Notes: generated from the sequence alone by a model not told the origin. A stretch of DNA of 64,000 nt from Dactylosporangium sp040605635 (GCF_040605635.1 NZ_JBEXDG010000007.1:1-64000); one strand, 5' to 3'; positions 25,545 through 35,077 are shown, counted from the stretch's first letter. Numbers and translations are program-made.

Positions 25545-28309
25545 GTCGCCTTCCACCAGGTCACGACGAACGTCACGGCGCGGGTCAGCGAGCCGATCAG
25601 CAGGGCGGCGAGGGAGATCACCACGGCGATCGGCAGCGCCCACGCGGCGAGCGCGGACGACAGCCCGGCGGTGAAGCCGGACGCCCGCGGCTCCGCCGCC
25701 GGCGGCGCCGACGCGGACGTGGACGGCACGGCGCCGGACGGGCGCGAGCCGGCGGCGGGCACGGTCGCGCCGCTGCCCGTGCCGGTGCCGCCCGTGCCGC
25801 CGGTGCCGCCGTTGGTGGGCGCCGGGGTCGTGGGCGCGTTGCCGCCCCCGACCAGCGGCACGGTGCCGGCCTGCGCCTGCACCGCGTCGGCCGCGCGCAG
25901 CGTGTAGGCGACGAGGTCGCCCAGCCCGTTCGCGGCGGTCAGCGGCAGGTAGCCGGGCGGCAGCTGCCCGTTGCCGAGCCCCTGGATCTGCCCGTCGGTG
26001 GCGGCGAACCGCAGCAGCTGGGCGAGCTTCCTGCCCTCCTCCGCGCCGATGTTCGTGGTCGGGACGGTGGCGAAGACGGGCAGGGTGCCCGGGTACGCGC
26101 CCGCGGCGTCGGCGCCGACCAGCTTGTCGTACTGCATCAGCCACGTGTTGGAGGTGGCGTCCTGCTTGGCGTACCTCATCGCCAGCCGCATCGAGTCCTC
26201 GGTCGGCTCGACGAAGGTGCGGCCCTGCCGCCCGGTGAACTGCTCACCCGCCGGCACCGTCGAGTGCGACTGCAGCGCGGCCTTGTTGAGCTGGAAGAAG
26301 TCCGCGTCGGCGAGGCTGGTCACGCCGAGCATGAAGCGGGCGCGGTACTCCTGCCGGCCGATCGCGCCCATGTTGACGCCGATCGGCAGGCCGTTGTCGC
26401 CGCGCAGCAGCACGCAGTTGACGTGCGCGTTGGACAGCGCGTACTGCACCCGCTGGGCGATGTTGCCCATGTCCTGCACCGGCGCGGACAGCAGCGGCAG
26501 ATACGGGATCTGCGCCAGCTCGCCGGTGAACTCCGGCTCCGAGCAGCCGGTGTAGGGCGTGAAGTTCTCCGACACGAACGAGTCCAGCAGCGGCCAGCTC
26601 GTCCTCGGCAGCGCGATGCCCTTGTACTGCGGGTTCACCACCATCTTCCACGGGTCGGGCGTGCCGTTGAGGAACGCCCGCGCCTCCGGGTCGGCGTTGA
26701 GGTAGGCCGACAGCGCGTACATGACGTCGGAGTTGCCGGACAGCGCGAGCAGCGCCGAGGAGCTCAGCACGCTGGCGAACGCGTCACCGACGGCCGGGTT
26801 GAGCGCCTTGAACTCCGGGTCCAGCGACACGGTCAGCGGGTTGCCCGCCATCGCCTTGTACGGGTCGGTGTCCGGCGCCTTGCCGTAGGCGCCGCGCAGG
26901 TCGCTCTTCGTCGGGTAGGACTCGCTGAGCATCTTCGCCAGCAGCCGCGCGTTGAGCTTGAGGTCCTTGTACTCGTTGCCGGCCGCGTCGTCCATGACGT
27001 AGCTGATCGCGAAGCCGGTGACCCCGATCGGCGCGCTGACCGTCGGGATCGGATACGGCTCCTCCGGTGGGATGCTGACCAGTGCCGCCTTGGCGCCGCT
27101 GGCGACCAGCGCGGACTTCGCCTGCGGCTCGCCGAGCCGCACGTGCCGGAACTTGAAGCGGTTCGGGTCGGTGCAGAACGCCGTCGACCACTGGTCGGTC
27201 GCCTGGATCATCAGTTCGGAGCCGAACAGGTCCAGGGGGATGCTCGCGTCCGCGAGGTCGCACAGGTTCCCGGGCGGCCCGAAGCTCAGCGGCACCGTGA
27301 TCCGGTTGCGCCAGTTGGACTCGCTCCACCAGAACTTCGCGGTCACCGCGACGTCGACCTGGTCGGGGTCGTTGTTGTCGTAGAACTCCCCCACACCCTT
27401 GCGGCCGTTCTTCTTGCACTTCTCTCCCGAGAGCCGGACGTCGGCGGCCGTCGGCCGGTCGGCGGCGGGCAGGTCCTTGCCCTGCAGGTCGCAGCTCATG
27501 CCGATGATGGGCAGCACGACCAGGGTGCACACGACGGTCATCGAGCAGCCGAGCGACTGGTTGTACTCGTCGGTGGTGACCACGAACTTGATGCTGCCGG
27601 CGCCGTCCTTGTTGCTCGACGCGTACGTGGTGTTGTTGGGCGTGGCGTCCTTGTCCTCCACGTTGACCATGTCGGGGGCGAGGACCGGGCCGCAGGACTC
27701 GTTCTCCCGCCGGTTGAGCGGGTAGTAGACGGTGTTCTGCGGCGCCGGGCCCACGAACGGCACGAACCGCGACGGTGGCGTGACGTCGGACAGGTCGCAC
27801 TTCGGCGGCACCGACGCCGGCACGCCGACGCTCGCCTTCCGGTTGGCCGGGCTCTCGTACTGGTCCAGCCGCCACGGCGGGAACTGCAGCGTCGGGTCGG
27901 TGTACCGGCGCTCCTCGACGCTCTGCGTCCAGCACGTCGACGGGTCGAGCGGGCGTTCGCGGGTGTCGGCGCCCCGGCACTGCATGACGACGACCGGGTA
28001 CTCCTGCAGCGGCGCCTGCACGCTGTTGGGGTTACTCGACGTGGCGAGCGTCGGGTGCGCCCCGGTCCAGCTCACCCCGATCTGCTGCCGGTTGCGCAGG
28101 TTGCTGACCTGGGTGACCTTCGCGGTGACGGTGTAGGACTTGAGCGTGGTGGGCGTGCCGTCGGCGTCGATGTGCGTGCGGGCCATCGTCCTGGACCCGG
28201 TGAACTCGGGCTCGACCTCGCCCGTCGGCGCCGAGAACCCGGACGCGGGCAGGACGAGGCCCGCGCAGACGAGCACCACGACGAACGCGGCGACGCGGCG
28301 GCGGTTCAC
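25541..28309 (-). CDS. Large secreted, membrane-anchored binding-protein-like protein
   Basis: A 922-residue exported protein with signal peptide (MNRRRVAAFVVVLVCAGLVL, cleavage near residue 27). The first 300 residues are rich in Cys pairs and show no family I recognise. Residues 440-850 resemble a periplasmic-binding-protein fold of the PstS type: GVTGFAISYVMDD, LPVFATVPT, then KLAQLLRFAATDG and LPPGYLPL, the last matching the end of PstS-like domains. A Gly/Thr/Ser/Pro linker leads to a C-terminal hydrophobic stretch (AAWALPIAVVISLAALLIGSL) that should anchor it. The GTG start has GGGAGGAG upstream and overlaps the pstS stop by 4 bases. The stop overlaps the sortase-like start. The binding-protein reading is tentative and a ligand cannot be named. 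Confidence 0.7.
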   Translation of the reverse strand: MNRRRVAAFVVVLVCAGLVLPASGFSAPTGEVEPEFTGSRTMARTHIDADGTPTTLKSYTVTAKVTQVSNLRNRQQIGVSWTGAHPTLATSSNPNSVQAPLQEYPVVVMQCRGADTRERPLDPSTCWTQSVEERRYTDPTLQFPPWRLDQYESPANRKASVGVPASVPPKCDLSDVTPPSRFVPFVGPAPQNTVYYPLNRRENESCGPVLAPDMVNVEDKDATPNNTTYASSNKDGAGSIKFVVTTDEYNQSLGCSMTVVCTLVVLPIIGMSCDLQGKDLPAADRPTAADVRLSGEKCKKNGRKGVGEFYDNNDPDQVDVAVTAKFWWSESNWRNRITVPLSFGPPGNLCDLADASIPLDLFGSELMIQATDQWSTAFCTDPNRFKFRHVRLGEPQAKSALVASGAKAALVSIPPEEPYPIPTVSAPIGVTGFAISYVMDDAAGNEYKDLKLNARLLAKMLSESYPTKSDLRGAYGKAPDTDPYKAMAGNPLTVSLDPEFKALNPAVGDAFASVLSSSALLALSGNSDVMYALSAYLNADPEARAFLNGTPDPWKMVVNPQYKGIALPRTSWPLLDSFVSENFTPYTGCSEPEFTGELAQIPYLPLLSAPVQDMGNIAQRVQYALSNAHVNCVLLRGDNGLPIGVNMGAIGRQEYRARFMLGVTSLADADFFQLNKAALQSHSTVPAGEQFTGRQGRTFVEPTEDSMRLAMRYAKQDATSNTWLMQYDKLVGADAAGAYPGTLPVFATVPTTNIGAEEGRKLAQLLRFAATDGQIQGLGNGQLPPGYLPLTAANGLGDLVAYTLRAADAVQAQAGTVPLVGGGNAPTTPAPTNGGTGGTGGTGTGSGATVPAAGSRPSGAVPSTSASAPPAAEPRASGFTAGLSSALAAWALPIAVVISLAALLIGSLTRAVTFVVTWWKAT

Positions 28310-29961
28310 GACTCCTCCCGGCGGCGGCGCAGCCAGCGGCCGAAGACGGTGGGGCCGAAGACGACGAACAGCAGCAGCAGCGCCGCGGCCGGGCCGAGCA
28401 CCTTCATGTGCTTGCCCGTCTTGAACGCCGCCAGGTCGTTCGGGACGCCGACGGCGTTGACGTCCCCGCCGCCCGCGCCGCCGCCGGTGCCGCCGCTGAT
28501 GACCTCGCCCGTGTCGGGGTCGATCACGGCCCCAGCCGGCGCGGAGCCCGACGCCGACGGGTTCGCCGCCGTGCCGGTCCCGGTGCCGGTGCCGGTGCCG
28601 GTGCCGCCGGTGTTGCCGGTGCCCGTGCCGGTCCCCGTGCCGGTGTTGCCCGTCGGGGAGCCGTTGCCGGTGCAGGGGCCGTTGCCGCGCTTCGCGCAGT
28701 CCGGCGGGTTCGGCGCGATGTCCGCCAGGTGGTTGCCGTTCGGGTCGCCGGCCTTGAACGTCGGGTTGTTGCACGTGTCGACCGGCTGCGCGGAGAAGGT
28801 GACCGCCGGGTCGATGTCCTTGAGCTTCTTCAGCTGGTCGAAGCCCGCCTTCACCAGGTTGATCGGCAGCGGCGAGTAGCCGGCGACGCCCATCGAGGCC
28901 TGACCGGTGCAGATCGAGTACTTCATGAAGTCGACCAGGGTCTGGCGCTTCTCGCTGTTCATCTTCGCGTCGTTGCCGACGGGAAGGATCATGTACGAGT
29001 AGGACGACATCGCGTACGTGCGCTTGTCCGGGTTCACGTACACCCTGTCCAGCTTCTGCAGCAGGTACTTCAGCGGGTCCGAACTGTCCATGTTGATGTC
29101 GGCGGCGCGCAGCGCGACGGCGACGTTGAAGTCGGTCGGCTTGGTGAAGTAGCCGGCCTGGTTCTCCAGCTCGACGACCGGGTAGCCGGCGCCCAGGGCG
29201 TAGGAGTACTCGTCGTAGCCGATGGCGCCGTTGCTGGAGCCGGCCGTGACGGTGTTGATGACCGAGTCGGAGCCGTTGACCGAGACGACCGGCTTGCGGT
29301 CGCCGCTCACGGGCTTGGGCGGGAAGTACTCGGTGAACTCCGACAGGCCGCTGTAGGTGCGCCACAGGTCCGGGTACTGCTTGGCGAGGTAGGACGTGAA
29401 CTGCGCCGTGGAGCCGGAGCCCTCGGAGTGCACGACGACGATGATCGGCAGGGACGGCAGCTTCCGGCCGTTGTTGTCGGCGGTGATCTGCGCGTCGTTC
29501 CAGTTGGTGATCTGGCCCAGGAAGATCTTGGCGAGGGTCAGCCCCGACAGCCGGATGTTGCGCACCAGCTGGCCACCGACCCGCACCTGGTAGACGAACG
29601 CGGTGCCGCCGGCGACGATCGGCAGGTAGGCGAACGGCCGGCCCTGCGCGTCGTCGCGCTGCCCGGTCGTCGGGTCGGTGCCGCGGAAGCCGATGTCGGA
29701 GATCGCGAAGTCGTTGGCGACCGCGGCGAAGTCCTTCCGGCCGGTCGCCGAGCCGGTCGCGGTGAAGTCGACCTGCAGGTTCTGCTTCCGGACGTCGGCC
29801 ACCCACTGGTTGAGGGCGTTGGCGCTCCAGGACGATCCGGTGCCGGTGATGCGGGCGTGGCCGGCGGCCGCGGCCGGGGTGGCCGGCGCGATCATGCTCA
29901 GGACCAGCGCCAGCACGGCCGCGATGGCGGTCCGCTGACCAACGGTGGCGGGAGTCTGCAC
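28306..29961 (-). CDS. pstS: PstS-type phosphate-binding protein with C-terminal anchor
   Basis: A 551-residue extracellular solute-binding protein. Signal peptide 1-35 (cleavage after PAAAA). The binding domain begins ARITGTGSSWSANALNQWV and contains AISDIGF, IFLGQITNWND and HSEGSGSTAQF, all typical of phosphate-binding PstS. Actinobacterial PstS proteins are normally lipoproteins. This one has no lipobox; instead a (GT)n-rich linker leads to a single C-terminal helix (GPAAALLLLFVVFGPTVF) followed by RWLRRRREES. GTG 29961 is chosen because GAGGA lies 6 bases upstream and the signal peptide follows directly; an ATG at 30006 would lengthen the N-region. It lies 50 bases after pstA and overlaps the next gene by 4 bases, so it belongs to the operon. 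It should pass phosphate to PstCA. Confidence 0.85.
   Translation of the reverse strand: MQTPATVGQRTAIAAVLALVLSMIAPATPAAAAGHARITGTGSSWSANALNQWVADVRKQNLQVDFTATGSATGRKDFAAVANDFAISDIGFRGTDPTTGQRDDAQGRPFAYLPIVAGGTAFVYQVRVGGQLVRNIRLSGLTLAKIFLGQITNWNDAQITADNNGRKLPSLPIIVVVHSEGSGSTAQFTSYLAKQYPDLWRTYSGLSEFTEYFPPKPVSGDRKPVVSVNGSDSVINTVTAGSSNGAIGYDEYSYALGAGYPVVELENQAGYFTKPTDFNVAVALRAADINMDSSDPLKYLLQKLDRVYVNPDKRTYAMSSYSYMILPVGNDAKMNSEKRQTLVDFMKYSICTGQASMGVAGYSPLPINLVKAGFDQLKKLKDIDPAVTFSAQPVDTCNNPTFKAGDPNGNHLADIAPNPPDCAKRGNGPCTGNGSPTGNTGTGTGTGTGNTGGTGTGTGTGTGTAANPSASGSAPAGAVIDPDTGEVISGGTGGGAGGGDVNAVGVPNDLAAFKTGKHMKVLGPAAALLLLFVVFGPTVFGRWLRRRREES
28571..28650 (-). repeat. CCGGTG-type hexamer repeat coding a Gly-Thr linker
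   Basis: About 13 imperfect hexamers of the GCCGGT type encode alternating Gly-Thr (with a few Asn and Gly) in the linker between the binding domain and membrane helix of PstS. Such arrays change length by slippage in 6-bp steps without breaking the frame. Confidence 0.75.
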
Positions 29962-30011
29962 GATTGTTCCTCGTCTGATTCTGTGACGGTCGGTGGTCGG
30001 TCGCATCGGGA

Positions 30012-31124
30012 TCACACCTTCGGCCGGGCGAGCCAGCGGGCCACGGCGAAGAGGATCAGCACCACCGTGAGCAGGACGGCCGCGGCGCCGAACCCACGGT
30101 CGATGAACGTCTCCTGTCCACTTCGGACGCCGACGAAGATGTACAGCGGCAGCGAGTTCATCGTGTTCTCGATCGGGTTGAAGTTGAGGAACGTCGAGGC
30201 GCCGGAGACGATCAGCACGGGCGCGGTCTCGCCGATGCCGCGGGCGACGCCGAGGATGACCGCGGTGGCCAGACCCGGGCGGGCCGTCGGCAGCACGACG
30301 TGGCGGACCACCTGCCACTGCGACGCGCCGAGCGCCAGACCGGCCTCGCGCAGGCCACCGGGGACGACCCGCAGCACCACGTCGGACGTCCGGGCGATGA
30401 TCGGCACCATGGTCACGGCGATCGCCAGGCCCGCGGCGAAACCGGACTTCGGGAACCCGAAGGCGACCACGAGCGCGGTGTAGACGAACAGGCCGGCGAG
30501 GATGTCCGGCACCGCGGTCATCGCCTCGACGATCGTCCGCACGACCCTGGACAGCCGCCCGCCGACCTCGACCATGTAGACCGCGGTCACCAGGCCGAGC
30601 GGCAGGGAGATCACGAGCGCGATGCCGACCTCGATGAACGAGCCGACGAGCGCGTGCAGGATGCCGCCCTCGTCCAGCGGCGCGGTCGGCCGCACCCCGC
30701 TCATGTCCTTGACCAGGAAGTTCAGGTGCAGCGCCACCGGCAGGCCGCGGATGTAGGTGTAGAACACGGTCGACAGCAGCGCGACGGCGACGACGGCCGC
30801 GCCCGCCTGGACCATGGCGCCGGCGAGCCGGTCGACGACGACGGGCCGCGGGCTCGACAGGCTGGTGACGGTCGCGTACATCAGCAGGAACACGATGTAC
30901 CAGACGATGATGAACCCGAGCGTCCCGGAGAACGGCAGGATCTTGCCGTAGAGGACCCAGGTCAGCGCGAGCGAGCCGGCCGCCGCGCCGATGAGGCTGA
31001 GCTTGTCGTCCAGCGTGCGTCCCCGCAACCGGCGGGGGCGCTCAGGAGCGGGTGTCTCCGGCGGGGCAGGAGCTCTCGTGGTGGTCGCGGCGGCCGGTGT
31101 ACGGGTCGCGGTCGTGCTCGTCAT
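30012..31124 (-). CDS. pstA: Phosphate ABC transporter permease PstA
   Basis: A 370-residue inner-membrane permease. A Pro/Thr/Ala-rich cytoplasmic N-terminus of about 35 residues precedes six or more helices. The BPD_transp_1 coupling loop is present (REAGLALGASQWQVVRHVVLP), followed by the PstA signature GETAPVLIVSG. It should form the channel with PstC and receive energy from PstB. The ATG at 31124 has GGGAGGAG 8 bases upstream, and an in-frame GTG two codons earlier is too close to that site. It lies 35 bases after pstC and 50 before pstS. Confidence 0.93.
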   Translation of the reverse strand: MTSTTATRTPAAATTTRAPAPPETPAPERPRRLRGRTLDDKLSLIGAAAGSLALTWVLYGKILPFSGTLGFIIVWYIVFLLMYATVTSLSSPRPVVVDRLAGAMVQAGAAVVAVALLSTVFYTYIRGLPVALHLNFLVKDMSGVRPTAPLDEGGILHALVGSFIEVGIALVISLPLGLVTAVYMVEVGGRLSRVVRTIVEAMTAVPDILAGLFVYTALVVAFGFPKSGFAAGLAIAVTMVPIIARTSDVVLRVVPGGLREAGLALGASQWQVVRHVVLPTARPGLATAVILGVARGIGETAPVLIVSGASTFLNFNPIENTMNSLPLYIFVGVRSGQETFIDRGFGAAAVLLTVVLILFAVARWLARPKV

Positions 31125-31159
31125 GGTCACGCTCCTCCCTGTGGCTGGATCTCGGTGGG

Positions 31160-32170
31160 CTAGATCTCGGTCGACGCGCCGCTGCGGCCGCGGCTGACGA
31201 TGATCGCGGCGATCGTGTTGACGACCACCGTGATGACGAAGAGGACGAAGCCCGCCGCCAGCAGCGCCGCGAGCTGGGCCGAGGTCGCCTCGCCGAAGCG
31301 GTTGGCGATGAGCGACGACACGGTGATCGTGCCGTTCTCCAGCACCCGGATCTTGAGGTCGAACGCGAAGCTGATGGTCATCAGCACGGCGACGGTCTCG
31401 CCGAGCGCGCGGCCGAGCCCGAGCATCGTGCCGCCGACGATGCCGCCCCGGCCGAACGGCAGCACGACGGTGCGGATCATGCCCCAGCGGGTCGCGCCGA
31501 GCGCGAGGGCCGCCTCCCGCTCGCCGACGGGCGCCTGGGCGAACACGTCCTGCATCACCGCGGACGCGATCGGGATGACCATCATCGCGACGACCAGCCC
31601 GGCGGTGAACGCGGACTGGGTGTACTGCGACTGCGCCCAGACCGGCGCGTCCGGGTCCGTGCGCACCTCGAAGAACGGGATGAACCCCAGGTTCTGGTGC
31701 AGCCAGTGCGCGACCGGGATCAGCTGCGGGCCGAACAGGAAGACGCCCCACAGCCCGTAGATGATGCTCGGCACGGCCGCCATCAGGTCGACCATCGCCA
31801 CCAGGGACTTGCGCAGCCCCGGCGTGGCGTACTCGGTGATGTACAGCGCGCACGACAGGGCGAGCGGGAACGCGGTGAACATCGCGATCAGGCTCACCAG
31901 CAGCGTGCCGAGCAGCACCGCCGACAAGCCGACGGTGTCGCGCTCGGGCAGCCAGTCGTTCTCGGTGAAGAACGCCCAGCCGTAGTGCTCCAGCGTCGGG
32001 ACCGACTGCAGCGCCAGGAAGAAGCCGATCGCGCCGAAGATGACGGTCACCAGGATGGCGACGCCCCGCGACCCGCCACGGAAGACCTGGTCCTGCACCG
32101 ACCGCGCCGACGCCAGGGACCGCGGTGTGTCCTCCTGCTCCTGTACCGCAGGCCCGCTCACGCCGCTCAT
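31160..32170 (-). CDS. pstC: Phosphate ABC transporter permease PstC
   Basis: A 336-residue permease, partner of PstA. It shows PstC features: a long first extracytoplasmic stretch (FFTENDWLPERDTVG), the helix FPLALSCALYITEYATPG, VPSIIYGLWGVFLFGP, and the coupling loop REAALALGATRWGMIRTVVLPFGRGG followed by GRALGETVAVLM. ATG 32170 overlaps the pstB stop (ATGA). Six transmembrane helices are visible. Confidence 0.95.
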   Translation of the reverse strand: MSGVSGPAVQEQEDTPRSLASARSVQDQVFRGGSRGVAILVTVIFGAIGFFLALQSVPTLEHYGWAFFTENDWLPERDTVGLSAVLLGTLLVSLIAMFTAFPLALSCALYITEYATPGLRKSLVAMVDLMAAVPSIIYGLWGVFLFGPQLIPVAHWLHQNLGFIPFFEVRTDPDAPVWAQSQYTQSAFTAGLVVAMMVIPIASAVMQDVFAQAPVGEREAALALGATRWGMIRTVVLPFGRGGIVGGTMLGLGRALGETVAVLMTISFAFDLKIRVLENGTITVSSLIANRFGEATSAQLAALLAAGFVLFVITVVVNTIAAIIVSRGRSGASTEI

Positions 32171-33129
32171 CCGAACCGGCCGTTGACGTAGTCGGAGGTG
32201 CGCTGGTCGACGGGCGCGCCGAACATCTGCTCGGTCTCGCCGCTCTCCACGATCGCGCCGGGCGTGCCGTGCTCGGCGAGGAAGAACGCGCACTGCTGCG
32301 AGACGCGGTGCGCCTGCTGCATGTTGTGCGTGACGATGACGATCGTGACCTCGGCGGCGAGCTCGGCGATCGTCTCCTCGATGACCCGGGTGGAGGTCGG
32401 GTCGAGCGCGGAGCACGGCTCGTCCATCAGCAGCACCCGCGGGCGGATGGCGAGTGAGCGGGCGATGCACAGCCGCTGCTGCTGGCCGCCGGACAGCGCG
32501 CCGCCGGGCGAGCGCAGCCGGTCCTTGACCTCCCGCCACAGGCCGCCCTTGATCAGGCACTCCTCGACCAGGTCGTCCTTGTCGGACCGGCGGACCTTCA
32601 CGCCGGTGAGCTTGAGCCCGGCGACGACGTTGTCGTAGATGCTCATCGTGGGGAAGGGGTTCGGCTTCTGGAACACCATGCCGATCTGGCGGCGGGCGTC
32701 GGTGAGGCGGCGGCCGGTGTCGTAGATGTCGACGCCGTCGAGCAGCACCTCGCCGGCGAGCTGCGCCGACGGCACCAGCTCGTGCATCCGGTTGAGGATC
32801 CGCAGGAACGTCGACTTGCCGCAGCCGGACGGGCCGATGAGCGCGGTGACCCGGCCGGGCTGCATCGTCAGCGACACCCGGTCCAGGACCTTGCGGGCGC
32901 CGAACCAGGCGGAGATCGCCCGCGCGTCGAGCGTGGCGAGCGGCAGGGCCGGCGGCGTGGCCCGCGGCCCCTCGTGGCCCGGATGCCTCGGCGCGGGGAT
33001 GAGCCCGTGGTACTGCGGCACGGTGTCCTGGGTCAGCGTGTCCGGCTCCGGTTTCGCCCATCCCGGCGCGTACTGCGGCGGCGGCTCCTGCCCGTAGGGG
33101 TAGGACTCCTCGGTCGGCGTGGTGGTCAT
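32167..33129 (-). CDS. pstB: Phosphate ABC transporter ATPase PstB with N-terminal extension
   Basis: A 320-residue ATPase: Walker A GPSGCGKST, PstB-specific VFQKPNPFP, signature LSGGQQQR, Walker B VLLMDEPCSALDP and the switch His in VTHNMQQA. These are the hallmarks of PstB, which drives phosphate import through PstCA. PstB is usually 250-260 residues. Here about 65 extra residues precede the ABC domain, rich in Pro, Tyr and Glu (YPYGQEPPPQYAPGWA), predicted disordered and cytoplasmic. ATG 33129 overlaps the upstream stop (ATGA); a later start inside the extension has no better support. The extension could contact a regulator such as PhoU or the surface assembly, but that is speculation. Confidence 0.95.
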   Translation of the reverse strand: MTTTPTEESYPYGQEPPPQYAPGWAKPEPDTLTQDTVPQYHGLIPAPRHPGHEGPRATPPALPLATLDARAISAWFGARKVLDRVSLTMQPGRVTALIGPSGCGKSTFLRILNRMHELVPSAQLAGEVLLDGVDIYDTGRRLTDARRQIGMVFQKPNPFPTMSIYDNVVAGLKLTGVKVRRSDKDDLVEECLIKGGLWREVKDRLRSPGGALSGGQQQRLCIARSLAIRPRVLLMDEPCSALDPTSTRVIEETIAELAAEVTIVIVTHNMQQAHRVSQQCAFFLAEHGTPGAIVESGETEQMFGAPVDQRTSDYVNGRFG

Positions 33130-33953
33130 TCGGCCACTTCCTCGGTGCGGGCGGCGGTGGTGGTGACAGCGCGGCGGCGCCGGCCGAGCAGGACCGCGGC
33201 GACGCCCGCGCCGACCAGCAGCAGGCCGCCGGCGGCGAGAGTCATCACGTCGGTGCCGGTGCGCGGCAGCGGACCGCCGCCGCCACCACCGGTCGGCGAC
33301 GGGCTGGGGCTGTTGCTGCCGCCGACCCGCACCTCGATCGGCACCCCGGCCGAGCCGTCCTCGCGGGCCATCGCGGCCGCGCCGAACGCGCCCGCCGCAC
33401 CGAGCGCGCCGGTCGTGCCGGCCCGGACCACGGTCCAGGTGCCGCCGGTGACCTTGATGTCGGCGCTGGTGTAGCTGGTCGTCAGCGTCGCCTCGCCGGG
33501 GACGCCGAGGTAGATGCGCAGCTGGACGAGGCCGTTCCACTGGGTCGGGTACACCTCGAGGAACTCCGCGAGGGAGCCGGCCTCCGCGGGCGACACGACG
33601 GTCGGGTGGGCGGCGTCGGGGTAGGCGCTGGCGCCGGTCATGAACCGGCCGTGCCACTGCGTCGGGTCGGCGTCCTTGCGCGGCAGGAACGCCAGCAGCG
33701 TCGCCTTGCGGCCGTCCCTGTCGTAGGGCTCGGGCGCCCTGGCCTGCCCGACGGCCTTCGCCACGAACGGCCTGTCGGTGGTGCTGCCGGACGTGACCGC
33801 CTTGCCGTCCTTGTCGTAGAACACGATCCCGCCCGTCGAGCGGCTGTCGGTGTACGGCACCGTCTCGGCGTGCGCGGCCGTGCAGGCGGTGGTCGTCGCC
33901 GCCAGTACCGACGCGGCGAACAGCGACCGGAGGAGCCGTGGTGCCCGGGTCAT
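33126..33953 (-). CDS. LPRTG cell-wall-sorting-signal surface protein
   Basis: A 275-residue exported protein with signal peptide (1-29, AHA|ET) and a complete C-terminal sorting signal: LPRTG at 229-233, a hydrophobic helix (TLAAGGLLLVGAGVAAVLL) and the basic tail GRRRR. Residues 40-177 form a globular domain (GGIVFYDKDGKAVTSGS ... GGTWTVV) that resembles residues 45-190 of the Ig/WxL protein two genes upstream, so the two are paralogous there. The linker is Ser/Pro/Gly-rich. ATGA overlaps join it to both neighbours. Attachment by a housekeeping sortase elsewhere is expected, because the sortase-like protein of this operon lacks Cys. The N-terminal domain has no name that I recognise. Confidence 0.85.
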   Translation of the reverse strand: MTRAPRLLRSLFAASVLAATTTACTAAHAETVPYTDSRSTGGIVFYDKDGKAVTSGSTTDRPFVAKAVGQARAPEPYDRDGRKATLLAFLPRKDADPTQWHGRFMTGASAYPDAAHPTVVSPAEAGSLAEFLEVYPTQWNGLVQLRIYLGVPGEATLTTSYTSADIKVTGGTWTVVRAGTTGALGAAGAFGAAAMAREDGSAGVPIEVRVGGSNSPSPSPTGGGGGGPLPRTGTDVMTLAAGGLLLVGAGVAAVLLGRRRRAVTTTAARTEEVAE

Positions 33954-35032
33954 GCGGACGCTCCGGCCTTCGACTCCTTCGCGGCGGCCTCCTTGGCCGC
34001 GGCGTCCTTCGCGGCGGCCTTGCGCTCGCGGCGGCGCTCCAGCGCGGCGGCGTCGGCGCGGGCCTGCCGGCGGCGGATCAGCCAGCGGCGCACCAGGAAG
34101 CCTGCGCCGGTGCCGAGGATGAGGATCGCGAGCAGCAGCAGCCACGGGAACGCCCAGATCGTCGTGTGCCCCTCGGCCCGGGGCACGGCCTGGCCGACGG
34201 GCTGCTCCGGGTCGCCGAACGGCTCGAGCTCGATCCGCACGGTCAGCGGTCCGGCGGGGAACACGCCGGTGACGTCGGCCTCGTGCGGCACCCGCTGACC
34301 GGGCAGGAGCTCGGCCAGGTCGGGCAGCTTCCGCTCGGCGAGGGTGATGCCGGTGAGCGCGGACTTCACGACCAGCTTCGCGCGGCTCTGCAGCCGGATG
34401 TTGCCGGTGTTCTCGGCCGTGTAGGTGACGGACACCGTGCCGGTGCCGAACGGGTCGGTCACGCCCGCGTAGTCGGCCTCGACCTTGGTCACTGCGAGGA
34501 TGGGACGCAGCAGCCCGGCGATCCTGAGGTAGAGCCGGACAGCGACGCGGGTGTCGACCTTCACGTCGGTGCCGGTGGCGAGGGACACCACGACGCCGCC
34601 GGCGTGGTCACCGGGGGTCGCGTTCGCCGGGACCGCGATCTTGAACGGCACGGCGACGGTGGCGCCGGCGTCGATGGTGATCGTCGAGGCCGGGAACTGC
34701 ATCCACGAGCCGATGTCGGTGGGCTTCTGCGCGGCCGGCAGCAGGTCGAACGCGCCGGTCGCGGTGTTGAACGCGTCGGTGCCGTAGATGACGAACGAGG
34801 CGGTGACCTTGCTGCTGTTGGTGACCAGCACCTTCTCTTCCACTGCCGCGCCGGGCGTGCCCTGCAGCGTGTAGTGGGTGCGCTTGTCCGGCTTGCCCTC
34901 GGGTGTGCCGGGCCGCAGCGACCAGGCGCGGTTGCCGTCGTCCACCGGCTGGACGGGCTCGGCGTGCGCGGCGGCGGGGGTGAGCACCGCGGCGACGGCG
35001 GCTGCCGCGACCAGTGCGAAAAAGCGTCTCAT
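33950..35032 (-). CDS. DUF916/WxLIP-like membrane-anchored surface protein
   Basis: A 360-residue exported protein. Signal peptide 1-25 (ALVAAAAVAAVLTPAAAHA). Two immunoglobulin-like parts follow. The first (RTHYTLQGTPGAAVEEKVLVTNSS ... PANATPGDHAGGVVVSL) matches the DUF916 pattern of WxL-interacting proteins, which bind peptidoglycan and partner WxL proteins in Firmicutes. A transmembrane helix near the C-terminus (WLLLLAILILGTGAGFLV) precedes a Lys/Ala/Glu-rich cytoplasmic tail that is likely coiled. The ATG at 35032 starts directly at MRRFFALV with GACGGAA upstream. An ATG nine codons earlier is possible. It follows the WxL-like gene after 98 bases and overlaps the LPRTG gene. Confidence 0.8.
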   Translation of the reverse strand: MRRFFALVAAAAVAAVLTPAAAHAEPVQPVDDGNRAWSLRPGTPEGKPDKRTHYTLQGTPGAAVEEKVLVTNSSKVTASFVIYGTDAFNTATGAFDLLPAAQKPTDIGSWMQFPASTITIDAGATVAVPFKIAVPANATPGDHAGGVVVSLATGTDVKVDTRVAVRLYLRIAGLLRPILAVTKVEADYAGVTDPFGTGTVSVTYTAENTGNIRLQSRAKLVVKSALTGITLAERKLPDLAELLPGQRVPHEADVTGVFPAGPLTVRIELEPFGDPEQPVGQAVPRAEGHTTIWAFPWLLLLAILILGTGAGFLVRRWLIRRRQARADAAALERRRERKAAAKDAAAKEAAAKESKAGASA

Positions 35033-35077
35033 GAGCTGGTTTCCGTCCGTCTTCGTCATCGTCTTCGGCAGATGGCG

